Source: Oxalobacteraceae sp. CFBP 13730
GTDB taxonomy: Bacteria; Pseudomonadota; Gammaproteobacteria; Burkholderiales; Burkholderiaceae_D
DNA: 64,000 nt
Assembly (NCBI GenBank): GCA_014841835.1
Contig: JACYUQ010000003.1
Location: 682,001 to 746,000 of the forward strand
Reading direction: 5' to 3'
Shown here: positions 55,472 through 64,000 of the stretch, in pieces
Numbering within the stretch: position 1 is the first letter of the stretch
How the letters are laid out: every line of letters starts with the position of its first letter
Made by a program: the position numbers and the translations under genes
The notes under the pieces: model-generated
What the model was told of the DNA's origin: nothing
The model's input: the letters and a program-made list of their open reading frames with translations, nothing else
The model's database searches: none

Positions 55472-56611
55472 TTAGCGCGCGGCTGCGGTCTGCGTCGGTT
55501 TCACGTCCTGGTTCAGCCTGACCTCGGCCACCACCGACATGCCCGGCACCAGGCGGCCCGCGTACTTCTTCACATCTTGCGGATCGAGCGTGATCTTGAC
55601 CGGCACGCGCTGGACGATCTTGGTGAAGTTGCCGGTCGCGTTATCGGCCGGCAGCAGTGCGAACTGGTTGCCCGACGCTGGCGAGAAGCTGTCCACGCGG
55701 CCGACCAGGTGATGGTCGGGCAGCGCATCGACTTCCAGGCTCACGGCCTGGCCCGGCGTGAGGCCGCCCAGCTGCGTTTCCTTGAAGTTGGCGACGACCC
55801 AGACGTTGTCTTCGACCACGGCCAGCATGGCCTGCCCCGGCTGCACGCGCGCACCGACTTCGACGCTGCGCCGGCCGATGCGGCCCGCCACCGGCGCCAC
55901 GATGCTGTTGTAGGCCAGCTGCTGGCGCGCGTCTTTCAGCTGCGCCTGCAGCACCTTGATTTCGGCCTTCAGCACATCGCGACCCGCTTCAGCAGCGCCG
56001 ATCTGTGCCTGCGCAGCAGCGGCATTGTCGCGGCGCGCGGCCACGTCGGCCACGGCGCCGGCACGCGCTGCGCTCGATGCATCGACTTCGGATTTCGACA
56101 CGGCTTTCATCGTGTCGTTGTACAGCTGGCCGAAACGCTCGGCATCCTGGCGGGCGCGCAGCAACTGGGCTTCGGCCTGGCGCACCTGGGCGCCGGCAGC
56201 GCCGGCCTGGGCGCGCACCTGCAGCAGCTGGGCGTCGGACTGCTTGACCTGCTGCTCCATGCTGGCGATCTGCGCCTGGATCTGCTCGACGCGCACGGAC
56301 TGGTCGGCCGGATCGAGCAGCGCCAGCACGTCGCCCGCCTTCACCATCTGGTTGTCTTCGACCAGCACTTTCGTGACCACACCCGCCACGCGCGACGAGA
56401 CCTGGTGCATGCGGCCGGTGACGTAGGCGTTTTCGGTTTCCACGAAATGGCTGCTGCGGTACCACATGCGCCCACCGGCGCCGATGGCCAGCAGGGCAAT
56501 CACGCCAACCACGACCAGAACGCGCTTGTTGGGCGGCTTCTTGGCGGCGGGAGCGTCCGCCCGAGGTTGCGCTGCGCTCGCCTGCCCTGCCTTGATGTCG
56601 TTCTCTGCCAT
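55472..56611 (-). CDS. emrA: EmrA-type membrane fusion protein (HlyD family)
   Basis: The periplasmic adaptor of the pump, 379 residues. One N-terminal membrane anchor (RVLVVVGVIALLAIGAGG) is followed by split lipoyl (biotinyl-lipoyl-like) halves: AYVTGRMHQVSSRVAGVV near 75 and SIVAPVAGRIGRRSVEVGARV near 235. Between them is a long coiled-coil hairpin (about 120-230), and a beta-barrel domain follows. ATG 56611 (MAENDIKAG) is preferred to an ATG 13 codons upstream, which lies in the operator region. It is first in the efflux operon. Confidence 0.93.
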   Translation of the reverse strand: MAENDIKAGQASAAQPRADAPAAKKPPNKRVLVVVGVIALLAIGAGGRMWYRSSHFVETENAYVTGRMHQVSSRVAGVVTKVLVEDNQMVKAGDVLALLDPADQSVRVEQIQAQIASMEQQVKQSDAQLLQVRAQAGAAGAQVRQAEAQLLRARQDAERFGQLYNDTMKAVSKSEVDASSAARAGAVADVAARRDNAAAAQAQIGAAEAGRDVLKAEIKVLQAQLKDARQQLAYNSIVAPVAGRIGRRSVEVGARVQPGQAMLAVVEDNVWVVANFKETQLGGLTPGQAVSLEVDALPDHHLVGRVDSFSPASGNQFALLPADNATGNFTKIVQRVPVKITLDPQDVKKYAGRLVPGMSVVAEVRLNQDVKPTQTAAAR

Positions 56612-56622
56612 GGTGCTGCTCC

Positions 56623-56698
56623 GAAATGAAATGAAATGGATTCGTCGCATTATTCGCCATCAATAGGGCGAAGTCAAGAAATGAAACGGTTGCATTTC
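56623..56698. promoter_or_regulatory. Operator region between emrA and the TetR gene
   Basis: A near-perfect 21-bp palindrome at 56678-56698 (GAAATG ... CATTTC, with AAC/GTT inside) lies between the two divergent genes. Three tandem half-sites (gaaatgaaatgaaatgg, 56623-56639) lie in the emrA leader. The palindrome touches the emrA -35 box and overlaps the regulator's -35 box. It is the expected binding site of the adjacent TetR-family repressor. Confidence 0.7.
56649..56677 (-). promoter_or_regulatory. emrA operon promoter
   Basis: On the minus strand TTGACT (56677-56672) and AATAAT (56654-56649) are 17 bases apart. The -35 box abuts the palindrome at 56678-56698. Confidence 0.65.
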
Positions 56699-56718
56699 AT
56701 TTTATTTTGCTCTAGAGT
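56690..56718 (+). promoter_or_regulatory. TetR-family gene promoter
   Basis: TTGCAT at 56690-56695 and TAGAGT at 56713-56718 are 17 bases apart. The -35 box lies inside the palindrome, so the regulator would repress itself. The -10 box is only 7 bases before ATG 56726, so the transcript would be nearly leaderless. Confidence 0.5.
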
Positions 56719-56725
56719 CCAATGT

Positions 56726-57373
56726 ATGAACACAGCATTGACATGTATAAAATCTGCCGGGCGGCCCAAGGCAGCCGACGTCGAGACGCGCAACCAGGAA
56801 CTGATCGAGGCCGCTGGCCGGCTGTTCCTGAAAAACGGCTACACGCGTACCAGTCTGGAATCGATCGCGCGTGAGGCGCGGGTGGCCGTGCGCACCATCT
56901 ACGTCAAGTTCGGCGGCAAGGCCGGCCTGCTCAAGGCGGTGCTGGCATCGCGCCGCGAGCGCCTGTTTGCAGAGCGCGACATGGATTGCGACCCGCGTCC
57001 GCTGCGCACGATCTTGGATGAATTTGCACGTGATTTTTACGCGCTGCTGGTCGAGCCCGATGCCCTCGCACTGCAGCGGGTGGTGATTGCCGAGGCGAGC
57101 ACGAATCCGGAACTGGCCGAAGCATTTTACGAAGGTGGCCCGCGCATGACGCGCGACATGCTGGCGCGCTTTTTCGCGCGGCCCGATATCCGCCTGCAAC
57201 TACGCGACGACGTGCCGCCGTCAATCATCCTGACGCACCTGATCGGCTGCATCAACGGCGATCCGGTCGGGCGCTTTCTGTTTCCGGATGCCGAGCCATC
57301 GGGCGAGGAAGCACGGCGCCAGCTGGCGGCGCGCATGGAACTGTTCTATAGCAGCGTGCTCAAACCCGGCTGA
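56726..57373 (+). CDS. TetR/AcrR-family regulator of the efflux operon
   Basis: A 215-residue repressor with an N-terminal TetR helix-turn-helix (TRTSLESIAREARVAVRTIYVKFGGKAGLLKAVL, about 36-69) and a C-terminal ligand-binding domain of the AcrR_C type (RFFARPDIRLQL and LIGCINGDPVGRFLF). It is divergent from the emrAB-like operon with a shared operator, so it most likely represses that operon until a pump substrate binds. ATG 56726 is preferred, since the upstream in-frame extension would run through the operator. Confidence 0.9.
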   Translation: MNTALTCIKSAGRPKAADVETRNQELIEAAGRLFLKNGYTRTSLESIAREARVAVRTIYVKFGGKAGLLKAVLASRRERLFAERDMDCDPRPLRTILDEFARDFYALLVEPDALALQRVVIAEASTNPELAEAFYEGGPRMTRDMLARFFARPDIRLQLRDDVPPSIILTHLIGCINGDPVGRFLFPDAEPSGEEARRQLAARMELFYSSVLKPG

Positions 57374-57508
57374 GTTTATGCATGTAGCCTGGTGGAAAAA
57401 TTCGGTGTGCCATCGTACCGACAGCCTCATCAAACTGTGTCATTATGTAAATGTTCACAACGGGTGTCGTGAATGCAAATAACAGCGGTGTGACCGCGAG
57501 GAGAAAGT

Positions 57509-57694
57509 ATGAGCAAGTCGTCCAGATATGAATGGCGTGATCAGGCAGCTGCCCTGCAAGAGCGTATGAAGAGCTTTATCGAAAATCCGGGCGATGACCA
57601 GCTGGAAGCAGTCATCGCCGACATGCGTACCTACGCAGCAGCCGCCAAGAATGGCGCAATTGATATTCCGGAGCGCTTCGTCAGCTTCGCCTGA
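57509..57694 (+). CDS. Small conserved-type protein, unknown function
   Basis: A 61-residue soluble protein, MSKSSRYEWRDQAAALQERM and onward, predicted mostly helical and ending in DIPERFVSFA. A strong ribosome-binding site, GAGGAGAAAG, lies just before the ATG, which is the main reason to call it. No family is recognised and no partner is evident from its neighbours. Confidence 0.65.
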   Translation: MSKSSRYEWRDQAAALQERMKSFIENPGDDQLEAVIADMRTYAAAAKNGAIDIPERFVSFA

Positions 57695-57760
57695 AGCCCG
57701 CGATGTCGATCCATCCATGCCGCCCCGTGCAAACCGGGCGGCATTTTTTTTGGGACACCT

Positions 57761-58084
57761 TCAGATAGCGGACAGCGGGACCGGCCGCGCCTGTTCTTCG
57801 ACCTCGTGCACGCGGGTCAGAAAATGCATCTTGCGCGGTGCCCGGTGCCGTTCGTGAAGTTCACGCGTGACCACCTCGACGCGGCGCGGTCGCAGGGCAA
57901 GCTGGCAAGGATCGGCGACGCCACCCCCGCCCGGTATGGCATCGGCCAGTTGCTGCGCCAGCGGCTGGGCCACGGTGCCAGAGATGACCGTGGCGACGCC
58001 ATGGATTGCGGTATGAAGCTCAAAAGCGTGCGCTTGCGGCAGCACGTACACGGTGCCGACGTATTCATTGCTGTACTCGTCCAT
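57761..58084 (-). CDS. Small hypothetical protein
   Basis: A 107-residue frame beginning MDEYSNEYVGTVYVLPQAHA. GGAGGGCAT gives a good ribosome-binding site directly before ATG 58084. The middle is Pro/Gly-rich (DAIPGGGGVADP) and the C-terminus is Arg/His-rich. It is not recognised. A similar-length frame exists on the opposite strand (57806-58147) but has no ribosome-binding site. The gene lies downstream of lpdA beyond a terminator, so it needs its own promoter, which I cannot place. Confidence 0.5.
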   Translation of the reverse strand: MDEYSNEYVGTVYVLPQAHAFELHTAIHGVATVISGTVAQPLAQQLADAIPGGGGVADPCQLALRPRRVEVVTRELHERHRAPRKMHFLTRVHEVEEQARPVPLSAI

Positions 58085-58183
58085 ATGCCCTCCGGCATGT
58101 TGCGAGAAAGGCGGCAACGCTGCTGCCGCCATATCACTGCATCTTAGACCTTTGGCGGCGTGCTGCAAGCGGCGCGCACGCTC

Positions 58184-58216
58184 CAAAAAAAACCGGGACC
58201 ATTGAGGTCCCGGTTT
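58184..58216 (-). terminator. Terminator of the pyruvate dehydrogenase operon
   Basis: On the minus strand aaaccgggacc/ggtcccggttt with a five-base loop is followed by a run of eight T. It lies 18 bases after the lpdA stop codon. Confidence 0.85.
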
Positions 58217-58234
58217 CGCTTGCCACGTTGCCGA

Positions 58235-60067
58235 TCAGCGCTTGCGCGGTGGCGGCAGATCGGTGCAGACACCTTCGTACGCTTCGGCTGCCATGCCGAT
58301 CGACTCGCCCAGCGTCGGGTGCGGGTGAATCGTCTTGCCGATGTCCACGCCGTCGGCGCCCATCTCGATCGCCAGCGCGATTTCGCCGATCATGTCGCCG
58401 GCATGCGTGCCGACGATGGTGCCGCCGATGATACGGTGCGTTTCAGCGTCGAACAGCAGCTTGGTGAAGCCCTCGTCGCGGCCATTGGCCACGGCGCGCC
58501 CGCTGGCGTTCCACGGGAAGTGGCCCTTCTCGACCTTGATGCCCTGCTGCTTGGCTTCGTCTTCGGTCAGGCCGACCCACGCTACTTCAGGATCGGTGTA
58601 AGCCACCGATGGAATGACCTTGGCGTCGAAGTGCGTCTTCTTCTCGAAGGCCGCCTCGGCCGCCACGTGCGCCTCGTGCACCGCCTTGTGCGCCAGCATT
58701 GGCTGGCCCACCAGGTCGCCGATGGCGAAGATGTGCGGCACGTTGGTGCGCATCTGGCTGTCCACGGCGATGAAGCCGCGATCGCTCACTGTCACGCCGG
58801 CCTTGTCGGCTGCAACCTTCTTGCCGTTCGGGCTGCGGCCTACGGCCACCAGGACCAGGTCGTACAGCTGCGGTTCCGGCGCGGTGGCGCCGGCTTCGGC
58901 GGCTTCGAACGTGACCTTGATCCCTTCCGGCAGCGCTTCCACGCCGACGGTTTTCGTCTTGAGCATGATGTTGTCGAAGCGGTGCGCGTTGTACTTCTGC
59001 CAGACCTTGACGGCCTCGCGGTCCGCGCCCTGCATCAGGCCATCCATCATCTCGACCACGTCGATGCGCGCGCCCAACGTCGAATACACGGTCGCCATTT
59101 CCAGGCCGATGATGCCGCCGCCGATGACGAGCATCTTCTTCGGCACCTGGCGCAGTTCCAGCGCGCCCGTCGAATCGACGATGCGCGGATCTTCCGGCAC
59201 GAACGGCAGCTTGACCACCGACGAACCCGCTGCAATCACGGCCTTCTTGAAGGCGATGACCTTCTTGCCGCCATCGGCTGCCGTGACTTCGATGTGGTTC
59301 GGGCTCAGGAATGCGCCCACGCCCTGCACCGTGTTGACCTTGCGCGCCTTGGCCATGAAGGCCAGGCCGCCAGTCATCTTCTTGATCACGCCATCCTTGT
59401 AGCCGCGCAGCTTGTCGATGTCGACCTCTGGCTTGGCAAACGCCACGCCCAGGTCAGCCATGTGCGCCGTTTCATCCATGACGGAGGCCACGTGCAGCAG
59501 CGCCTTCGACGGGATGCAGCCCACGTTCAGGCACACGCCACCGAGCGTTGCGTACTTCTCGACCAGCACGGTGTTCATGCCCAGGTCGGCCGCGCGGAAC
59601 GCAGCGGAGTAGCCGCCGGGACCGGCGCCCAGCACCATCATGTCGCATTCGATGTCGACCTGGCCGGTGTAGCTCGACGGGGTCGGCGCAGGACCGGCTG
59701 GCGCCGGCGCAGGGGCCGGCTTGGCGGGCGCCTGCGATTCGGTCGGCGCGGCTGGCTTGTCCGCCGGCTTGTCGGCCGGCTTGGCCTCGGCCGCAGGGGC
59801 AGGCGCAGCGGCGGCAGGTGCAGCAGCAGCGCCCTCTTCCACCGTCAGCAGCAGGGTGCCTTCGTTGATCTTGTCGCCGACCTTGACCGTGATCGACTGC
59901 ACCACGCCCGCGTGCGTCGACGGGATTTCCATGCTGGCCTTGTCCGATTCAACGGTGACCAGGGACTGGTCGACCTTGATCGTGTCGCCGGCCTTGACCA
60001 TCAACTCGATGACTTCGACGTCCTTGAAGTCACCGATATTCGGGACTTTCACTTCAACAGTGCTCAT
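58235..60067 (-). CDS. lpdA: Dihydrolipoyl dehydrogenase (E3) with N-terminal lipoyl domain
   Basis: Reoxidises dihydrolipoamide in the pyruvate dehydrogenase complex, using FAD and NAD. The 610-residue protein has an extra N-terminal lipoyl domain with lipoyl-lysine K43 ([11 protein letters not shown]) and an Ala/Pro-rich linker (about 80-130). The flavoprotein follows: [17 protein letters not shown] (FAD site near 147), the redox disulfide [13 protein letters not shown] and the C-terminal [11 protein letters not shown] holding the catalytic His-Glu pair. A lipoyl domain fused to E3 is known in betaproteobacteria and Neisseria. It lies 13 bases after aceF. Confidence 0.96.
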   Translation of the reverse strand: MSTVEVKVPNIGDFKDVEVIELMVKAGDTIKVDQSLVTVESDKASMEIPSTHAGVVQSITVKVGDKINEGTLLLTVEEGAAAAPAAAAPAPAAEAKPADKPADKPAAPTESQAPAKPAPAPAPAGPAPTPSSYTGQVDIECDMMVLGAGPGGYSAAFRAADLGMNTVLVEKYATLGGVCLNVGCIPSKALLHVASVMDETAHMADLGVAFAKPEVDIDKLRGYKDGVIKKMTGGLAFMAKARKVNTVQGVGAFLSPNHIEVTAADGGKKVIAFKKAVIAAGSSVVKLPFVPEDPRIVDSTGALELRQVPKKMLVIGGGIIGLEMATVYSTLGARIDVVEMMDGLMQGADREAVKVWQKYNAHRFDNIMLKTKTVGVEALPEGIKVTFEAAEAGATAPEPQLYDLVLVAVGRSPNGKKVAADKAGVTVSDRGFIAVDSQMRTNVPHIFAIGDLVGQPMLAHKAVHEAHVAAEAAFEKKTHFDAKVIPSVAYTDPEVAWVGLTEDEAKQQGIKVEKGHFPWNASGRAVANGRDEGFTKLLFDAETHRIIGGTIVGTHAGDMIGEIALAIEMGADGVDIGKTIHPHPTLGESIGMAAEAYEGVCTDLPPPRKR

Positions 60068-60080
60068 CAGTGCGCTCCAA

Positions 60081-61763
60081 TCACAGAAGGGTCTTTCGCA
60101 GGTCCGCCAGCACTTCGCCCAGGTAGGCGGAGAAGCGCGCGGCGCCGGCGCCGTCGATCACGCGGTGATCGTACGACAGCGACATCGGCAGCATCAGGCG
60201 CGGCTGGAAGGTCGAACCGTCCCACACCGGCTTCATCGCCGACTTGGACAGGCCCAAAATCGCCAGTTCAGGTGCGTTGATGATCGGGGTGAACGCGGTA
60301 CCACCAATGCCGCCCAGCGACGAGATGGTGAACGTTGCGCCCTGCATCGCGGTTGGCGGCAGCTTGCCGTCGCGCGCCTGCGCCGACAGTTCGCCCATTT
60401 CGGTGGCGATCTGCGAGATGGTCTTCTTGTCCGCATCTTTCACGACCGGGACCACCAGGCCGTTCGGCGTGTCGGCCGCGAAGCCGATGTTGTAGTACTG
60501 CTTCGTGATCAGGGCTGCGCCATCGCCCGACAGCGACGCATTAAATTGCGGGAACTTCTTCAGCGCGGCGACGCTCGCCTTGATGACGAAGGCCAGCATG
60601 GTCAGCTTGACCGCCGACTTCTGCTTGGCCAGCGACGCGTTGGTGTCGACGCGGAACTGCTCCAGGTCGGTCACGTCGGCTTCGTCGAAGTGCGTCACGT
60701 GCGGGATCATGACCCAGTTGCGATGCAGATTCGGACCCGAGATCTTCTTGATGCGCGAGAGCGGCACCGTTTCGGTCGGACCGAATTTCGAGAAGTCCAG
60801 CGATGGCCAGGCCAGCAGATCGAGGCCAACGCCACTGCCGCCGGCTTTGCTTGGCGCTGCAGCAGGTGGCGCTGCCATCACGCCCTTGACGAAGTTCTGC
60901 ACGTCCTGCTGGGTGATGCGGCCTTTCGGACCGCTGCCCGGCACACGGCCCAGGTCCACGCCCAGTTCGCGCGCGAACTTGCGGATCGATGGCGAAGCGT
61001 GGGCTTTCGAGCCGGTCACGCCTGGTGCGGCTGGTGCTGGTGCAGGTGCAGGTGCAGGTGCTGGTGCGACGGCTGGTGCAGGCGCAGCGGCCGGTGCCGG
61101 TGCGGCAGCAGCAGGTGCCTGTGCAGCGGCGGCTGGCGCGGCTGCAGGTGCAGCCGGTGCGCCACCGGTCGCTTCCACGACCAGCACGAGCGAATCCTTG
61201 GCGACCTTGTCGCCAACCTTGACCTTGATTTCCTTGACCATGCCGGCATGGCTCGACGGGATCTCCATGCTGGCCTTGTCCGATTCGACGGTCAGCAGCG
61301 ACTGGTCGACCTTGATCGTGTCGCCCACCTTGACCATCAGTTCGATGACTTCGACTTCTTTGAAATCTCCGATGTCCGGCACGGTCACGTCGACCAGGCC
61401 GCCGGATGCAGCGGGTGCAGCGGCTGGCGCTTCGGCGGCAGCTGGCGCAGGGGCAGCCGGTGCAGCAGCAGCAAGTGCAGCTTCGGCAGCCGGTGCAGCA
61501 GCGGCAGGTGCATCAGCCGCGCCGCCCGCTTCTTCAAGCAGCAGCACGAGCGAGCCTTCGGCAACCTTGTCGCCGACGTTGATCTTGATTTCCTTGACCA
61601 CGCCGGCGTGGCTCGACGGGATCTCCATGCTGGCCTTGTCCGACTCGACGGTCACCAGGGACTGGTCCACCTTGATGGTGTCGCCCGGCTTGACCATCAG
61701 CTCGATCACTTCCACTTCCTTGAAGTCGCCGATATCAGGGACTTTGACTTCCACAATGCTCAT
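60081..61763 (-). CDS. aceF: Dihydrolipoyllysine acetyltransferase (E2 of pyruvate dehydrogenase)
   Basis: Forms the complex core and transfers acetyl groups to CoA. The 560-residue protein has two lipoyl domains (lipoyl-lysines K43 and about K163, both in [11 protein letters not shown]), each followed by an Ala/Pro linker. Next come the peripheral subunit-binding domain ([19 protein letters not shown] near 252) and the catalytic domain ending with [13 protein letters not shown] (active His near 532). The second linker is encoded by a repetitive GGTGCA-type tract. ATG 61763 begins [14 protein letters not shown]; an upstream extension lies in repeat DNA and is rejected. Confidence 0.96.
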   Translation of the reverse strand: MSIVEVKVPDIGDFKEVEVIELMVKPGDTIKVDQSLVTVESDKASMEIPSSHAGVVKEIKINVGDKVAEGSLVLLLEEAGGAADAPAAAAPAAEAALAAAAPAAPAPAAAEAPAAAPAASGGLVDVTVPDIGDFKEVEVIELMVKVGDTIKVDQSLLTVESDKASMEIPSSHAGMVKEIKVKVGDKVAKDSLVLVVEATGGAPAAPAAAPAAAAQAPAAAAPAPAAAPAPAVAPAPAPAPAPAPAAPGVTGSKAHASPSIRKFARELGVDLGRVPGSGPKGRITQQDVQNFVKGVMAAPPAAAPSKAGGSGVGLDLLAWPSLDFSKFGPTETVPLSRIKKISGPNLHRNWVMIPHVTHFDEADVTDLEQFRVDTNASLAKQKSAVKLTMLAFVIKASVAALKKFPQFNASLSGDGAALITKQYYNIGFAADTPNGLVVPVVKDADKKTISQIATEMGELSAQARDGKLPPTAMQGATFTISSLGGIGGTAFTPIINAPELAILGLSKSAMKPVWDGSTFQPRLMLPMSLSYDHRVIDGAGAARFSAYLGEVLADLRKTLL

Positions 61764-61800
61764 AGTGTTAGCTCCGTTATTTTTTGAGTTAGCGTCCGAG

Positions 61801-61906
61801 CCGTCGTTCCAGCGAAGGCTGGAACCCAAGTTTGCCTGCACCCTGACGCGCACGAACGAATCGGCTGCGCGAAGGACTTGGGTTCCCGCCTGCGCGGGAA
61901 CGACGG
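61801..61906. repeat. 106-bp foldback intergenic repeat between aceE and aceF
   Basis: The left arm starts ccgtcgttccagcgaaggct and continues ggaacccaagt. The complement of the right arm starts ccgtcgttcccgcgcaggcg and continues ggaacccaagt, differing at about four of 31 positions. The arms flank a 42-base spacer. Each arm is itself hairpin-forming (ttcc...ggaa). It is of the widespread proteobacterial type of intergenic palindromic repeat. It sits within the aceE-aceF intergenic gap, which would otherwise be short. Confidence 0.75.
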
Positions 61907-61916
61907 TTCATGAGCA

Positions 61917-64000
61917 TTACTGGGTCACCGGATTCGGCTTGTTCTGGTCGATGCCGTACTTGGCGATCGCCTGCGACACGATGGCGCGGTCGATCTTGCC
62001 TTCGTCGGCCAGTGCGCGCAGCGAAGCCACCGTGATGTAGTAGCGGTTCACTTCGAAGAACTCGCGCAGCTTGACGCGCGAATCCGAGCGGCCAAAGCCG
62101 TCCGTGCCCAGCACTTTGTAGGTGCGGTCCTTCGGCATGAAGCCGCGGATCTGCTCGGCGAACATGCGCATGTAGTCGGTCGTCGCGACGATCGGGCCGC
62201 TGGTGGCGGCGAGCTGCTCGGTGACGAACGGTACGCGCTGTGGCAGTTCCGGGTTGACCATGTTCCAGCGTTCGCAATCGTTGCCGTCACGTGCCAGCAG
62301 CGTCAGCGACGGCGCCGACCACACGTCCGCATCGACGTTCCAGTCGTTCTTGAGCAGTTCGGCCGCAAACATTGACTCGCGCAGGATGGTGCCGCAACCG
62401 ATCAGTTGCACGCGCTGGGCGTTGTCCTTGCCGCCCTCTTGCAGCAGGTACAGGCCCTTGAGAATGCCGGCTTCCTGGCCAGGCTTGAGGCCCGGCTGCG
62501 GGTAGTTCTCGTTCATGATGGTGATGTAGTAGAACACGTCTTCCTGTTCTTCCACCATGCGGCGCAGACCGTCCTGGATGATGACCGCGACTTCGTGACC
62601 GAAGGTCGGATCGTACGGCAGGCAGTTCGGCACGGTCGCAGCGATGATGTGGCTATGGCCGTCTTCGTGCTGCAGGCCTTCGCCGTTGAGCGTCGTGCGG
62701 CCGGCAGTGCCGCCCATCAGGAAGCCGCGCGCACGGATGTCGCCCGCCAGCCAGACCAGGTCACCCACGCGCTGCATGCCGAACATCGAGTAGAACGTGT
62801 AGAACGGGATCATCGTGCGGTTGTTCGACGAGTACGACGTCGCTGCAGCGATCCACGAGCTCATGCCGCCCGCTTCGTTGATACCCTCTTGCAGGATCTG
62901 GCCTGCCTTGTCTTCGCGGTAGTACATCACCTGGTCGCGGTCGACCGGCTCGTACAACTGGCCCTGCTGGTTGAAGATGCCGATCTGGCGGAACAGGCCT
63001 TCCATGCCGAAGGTACGCGATTCGTCGACCAGGATCGGCACGATGCGCTGGCCGATGCTTTCGTCCTTCAGCAGGCTCGTGATCACGCGCACATACGCCT
63101 GGGTCGACGAGATTTCACGGCCTTCCGGGGTTGGCTCGAGCACGCCCTTGAACGACGCCAGTGCCGGCACCGTCAGCTTTTCGTCCGACTTTTCACGGCG
63201 CTGTGGCAGGTAGCCGCCCAGTGCCTTGCGGCGCTCGTGCAGGTACACCATTTCAGGCGCATCGTCGGCCGGCTTGAAGAACGGGATGTCGGCCAACTGG
63301 TCGTCAGGGATCGCGATATTGAAGCGGTCGCGCATGTCGCGGATCGCCTGGTCATCGAGCTTCTTGGTCTGGTGCGCAGTGTTGCGCGCCTCGCCCGACT
63401 TGCCCATGCCGAAGCCCTTGACGGTTTTCACCAAGAGGACCGTTGGCGTGCCCTTGTTTTCTTGCGCGTTCTTGAACGCGGCGTAGATCTTGTGCGGATC
63501 GTGGCCGCCGCGGGTCAGGCGCCAGATATCGTCGTCGCTCATCTTCGACACCATCTCGAGCAGCGCCGGATCCTTGCCGAAGAAGTGCTTGCGCACGTAG
63601 GCGCCGTCCTTGGCCTTGTAGTTCTGGTATTCGCCGTCGACCGATTCCATCATCACGCGCTGCAGGATGCCGTCCTTGTCCTGGGCCAGCAGCGGATCCC
63701 ACTGCGAGCCCCAGATGACCTTGACGACGTTCCAGCCGGCGCCGCGGAAGTCGGCTTCGAGTTCCTGGATGATCTTGCCGTTGCCGCGCACCGGACCGTC
63801 CAGGCGCTGCAGGTTGCAGTTGACGACCATGACCAGGTTGTCCAGCTGCTCGCGCGCGGCCATGCCGATCGCGCCCATCGATTCCGGCTCGTCCATTTCG
63901 CCGTCGCCGCAGAAGACCCAGACCTTGCGGTTGTCGGTCTTGGCGATGCCGCGTGCGTGCAGGTATTTCAGGAAGCGCGCCTGGTAGATCGCCATCAGCG
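61917..64000 (-). CDS. aceE: Pyruvate dehydrogenase E1 component (partial, 5' end beyond the window)
   Basis: Thiamine-diphosphate enzyme that decarboxylates pyruvate and acetylates lipoyl groups of E2. About 694 C-terminal residues are visible out of roughly 890-900. The ThDP/Mg motif begins at VWVFCGDGEMDEPESMGAIG (63920 region, GDG...NCN; the NCN is in VMVVNCNLQRLDGPV), which identifies a homodimeric AceE. The C-terminal KVLGTDGFGRSDSR is typical. The gene is first in aceE-aceF-lpdA; promoter and PdhR-like sites would lie outside the window. Confidence 0.96.
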   Translation of the reverse strand, partial: LMAIYQARFLKYLHARGIAKTDNRKVWVFCGDGEMDEPESMGAIGMAAREQLDNLVMVVNCNLQRLDGPVRGNGKIIQELEADFRGAGWNVVKVIWGSQWDPLLAQDKDGILQRVMMESVDGEYQNYKAKDGAYVRKHFFGKDPALLEMVSKMSDDDIWRLTRGGHDPHKIYAAFKNAQENKGTPTVLLVKTVKGFGMGKSGEARNTAHQTKKLDDQAIRDMRDRFNIAIPDDQLADIPFFKPADDAPEMVYLHERRKALGGYLPQRREKSDEKLTVPALASFKGVLEPTPEGREISSTQAYVRVITSLLKDESIGQRIVPILVDESRTFGMEGLFRQIGIFNQQGQLYEPVDRDQVMYYREDKAGQILQEGINEAGGMSSWIAAATSYSSNNRTMIPFYTFYSMFGMQRVGDLVWLAGDIRARGFLMGGTAGRTTLNGEGLQHEDGHSHIIAATVPNCLPYDPTFGHEVAVIIQDGLRRMVEEQEDVFYYITIMNENYPQPGLKPGQEAGILKGLYLLQEGGKDNAQRVQLIGCGTILRESMFAAELLKNDWNVDADVWSAPSLTLLARDGNDCERWNMVNPELPQRVPFVTEQLAATSGPIVATTDYMRMFAEQIRGFMPKDRTYKVLGTDGFGRSDSRVKLREFFEVNRYYITVASLRALADEGKIDRAIVSQAIAKYGIDQNKPNPVTQ

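Noticed and set aside
57806..58147. A 113-codon + strand frame downstream of the 61-residue gene
   Set aside because: It has no ribosome-binding site; the opposite frame at 57761-58084 has a strong one.
58160..60280. A 706-codon open frame on the + strand opposite lpdA
   Set aside because: lpdA is certain from its disulfide, FAD and lipoyl motifs; the mirror frame is compositional.
59721..61787. A 688-codon + strand frame with Ala/Gly-rich repeats opposite aceF
   Set aside because: The repeats are the reverse complement of the AceF Ala/Pro linkers; no independent coding evidence.

Overview
The window reads as a core-chromosome segment of a GC-rich betaproteobacterium. It is most like Oxalobacteraceae (Massilia, Telluria, Duganella or Janthinobacterium type). 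Signs are the ribF-ileS-lspA-coaBC-dut order, a phasin for polyhydroxyalkanoate granules, a PEP-CTERM choice-of-anchor A protein, an aat-bpt pair and an aceE-aceF-lpdA cluster whose E3 carries its own lipoyl domain. The genus is an inference from gene content; no 16S rRNA gene is present.

Layout. 1-6413: flavin synthesis, Ile-tRNA synthetase, lipoprotein signal peptidase, CoA synthesis and dUTPase, all on +. 6435-10544: a PDZ/M48-like lipoprotein whose zinc site looks broken, an XdhC-type protein, an EamA exporter and an AlkA-type glycosylase. 10555-14824: a Tdi1-like (DUF1851) protein, initiator tRNA-Met, a Nudix hydrolase, the two N-degron aminoacyltransferases and pyrD, with a 159-bp foldback element between the last two. 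14872-18665 (-): cysT-cysW-cysA with a CysB-type regulator translationally coupled at the end. 18878-24785: 1-Cys peroxiredoxin, DgkA, IclR regulator, PBP7-type endopeptidase, nitroreductase, EamA exporter and phasin.

24861-28539 (-) is a branched-chain amino acid ABC transporter, livHMGF, lacking an adjacent binding protein. An intrinsic terminator lies in its leader just before livH. 28770-31604 holds ispH, an SlpA-type FKBP, radC and the L28/L33 ribosomal operon. 31691-42414 holds a DUF418 membrane protein whose 3' end has been overwritten by a REP-like repeat, a desaturase, an MscS channel, an RsmB-family methyltransferase, purN, an orphan barstar, a glycine-zipper protein, a spermidine-synthase-like protein and a solitary GspE/PilB ATPase.

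42487-45970 is bounded by two identical tRNA-Lys genes. It contains AT-rich noncoding DNA, an OmpA-domain lipoprotein, a four-cysteine secreted protein and a small membrane protein, and it is the most island-like part of the window. 46040-52215 has an IMPACT-family protein, an MFS exporter, a choice-of-anchor A/PEP-CTERM protein behind a Fur-like palindrome, an HDOD protein, a small cysteine-repeat periplasmic protein and a chemoreceptor. 52378-57373 is a tripartite EmrAB/OprM-type efflux operon with a divergent TetR regulator and a clear operator palindrome. The end of the window (58235-64000, -) is the pyruvate dehydrogenase complex; aceE runs off the edge.

I see no CRISPR array, prophage, intact insertion sequence or rRNA operon, and no clear multi-gene defence system. 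The best leads for undescribed biology are regulatory and repeat-based: the liv leader, the PEP-CTERM gene operator, the foldback and REP-like elements, and the tRNA-Lys-bounded segment.
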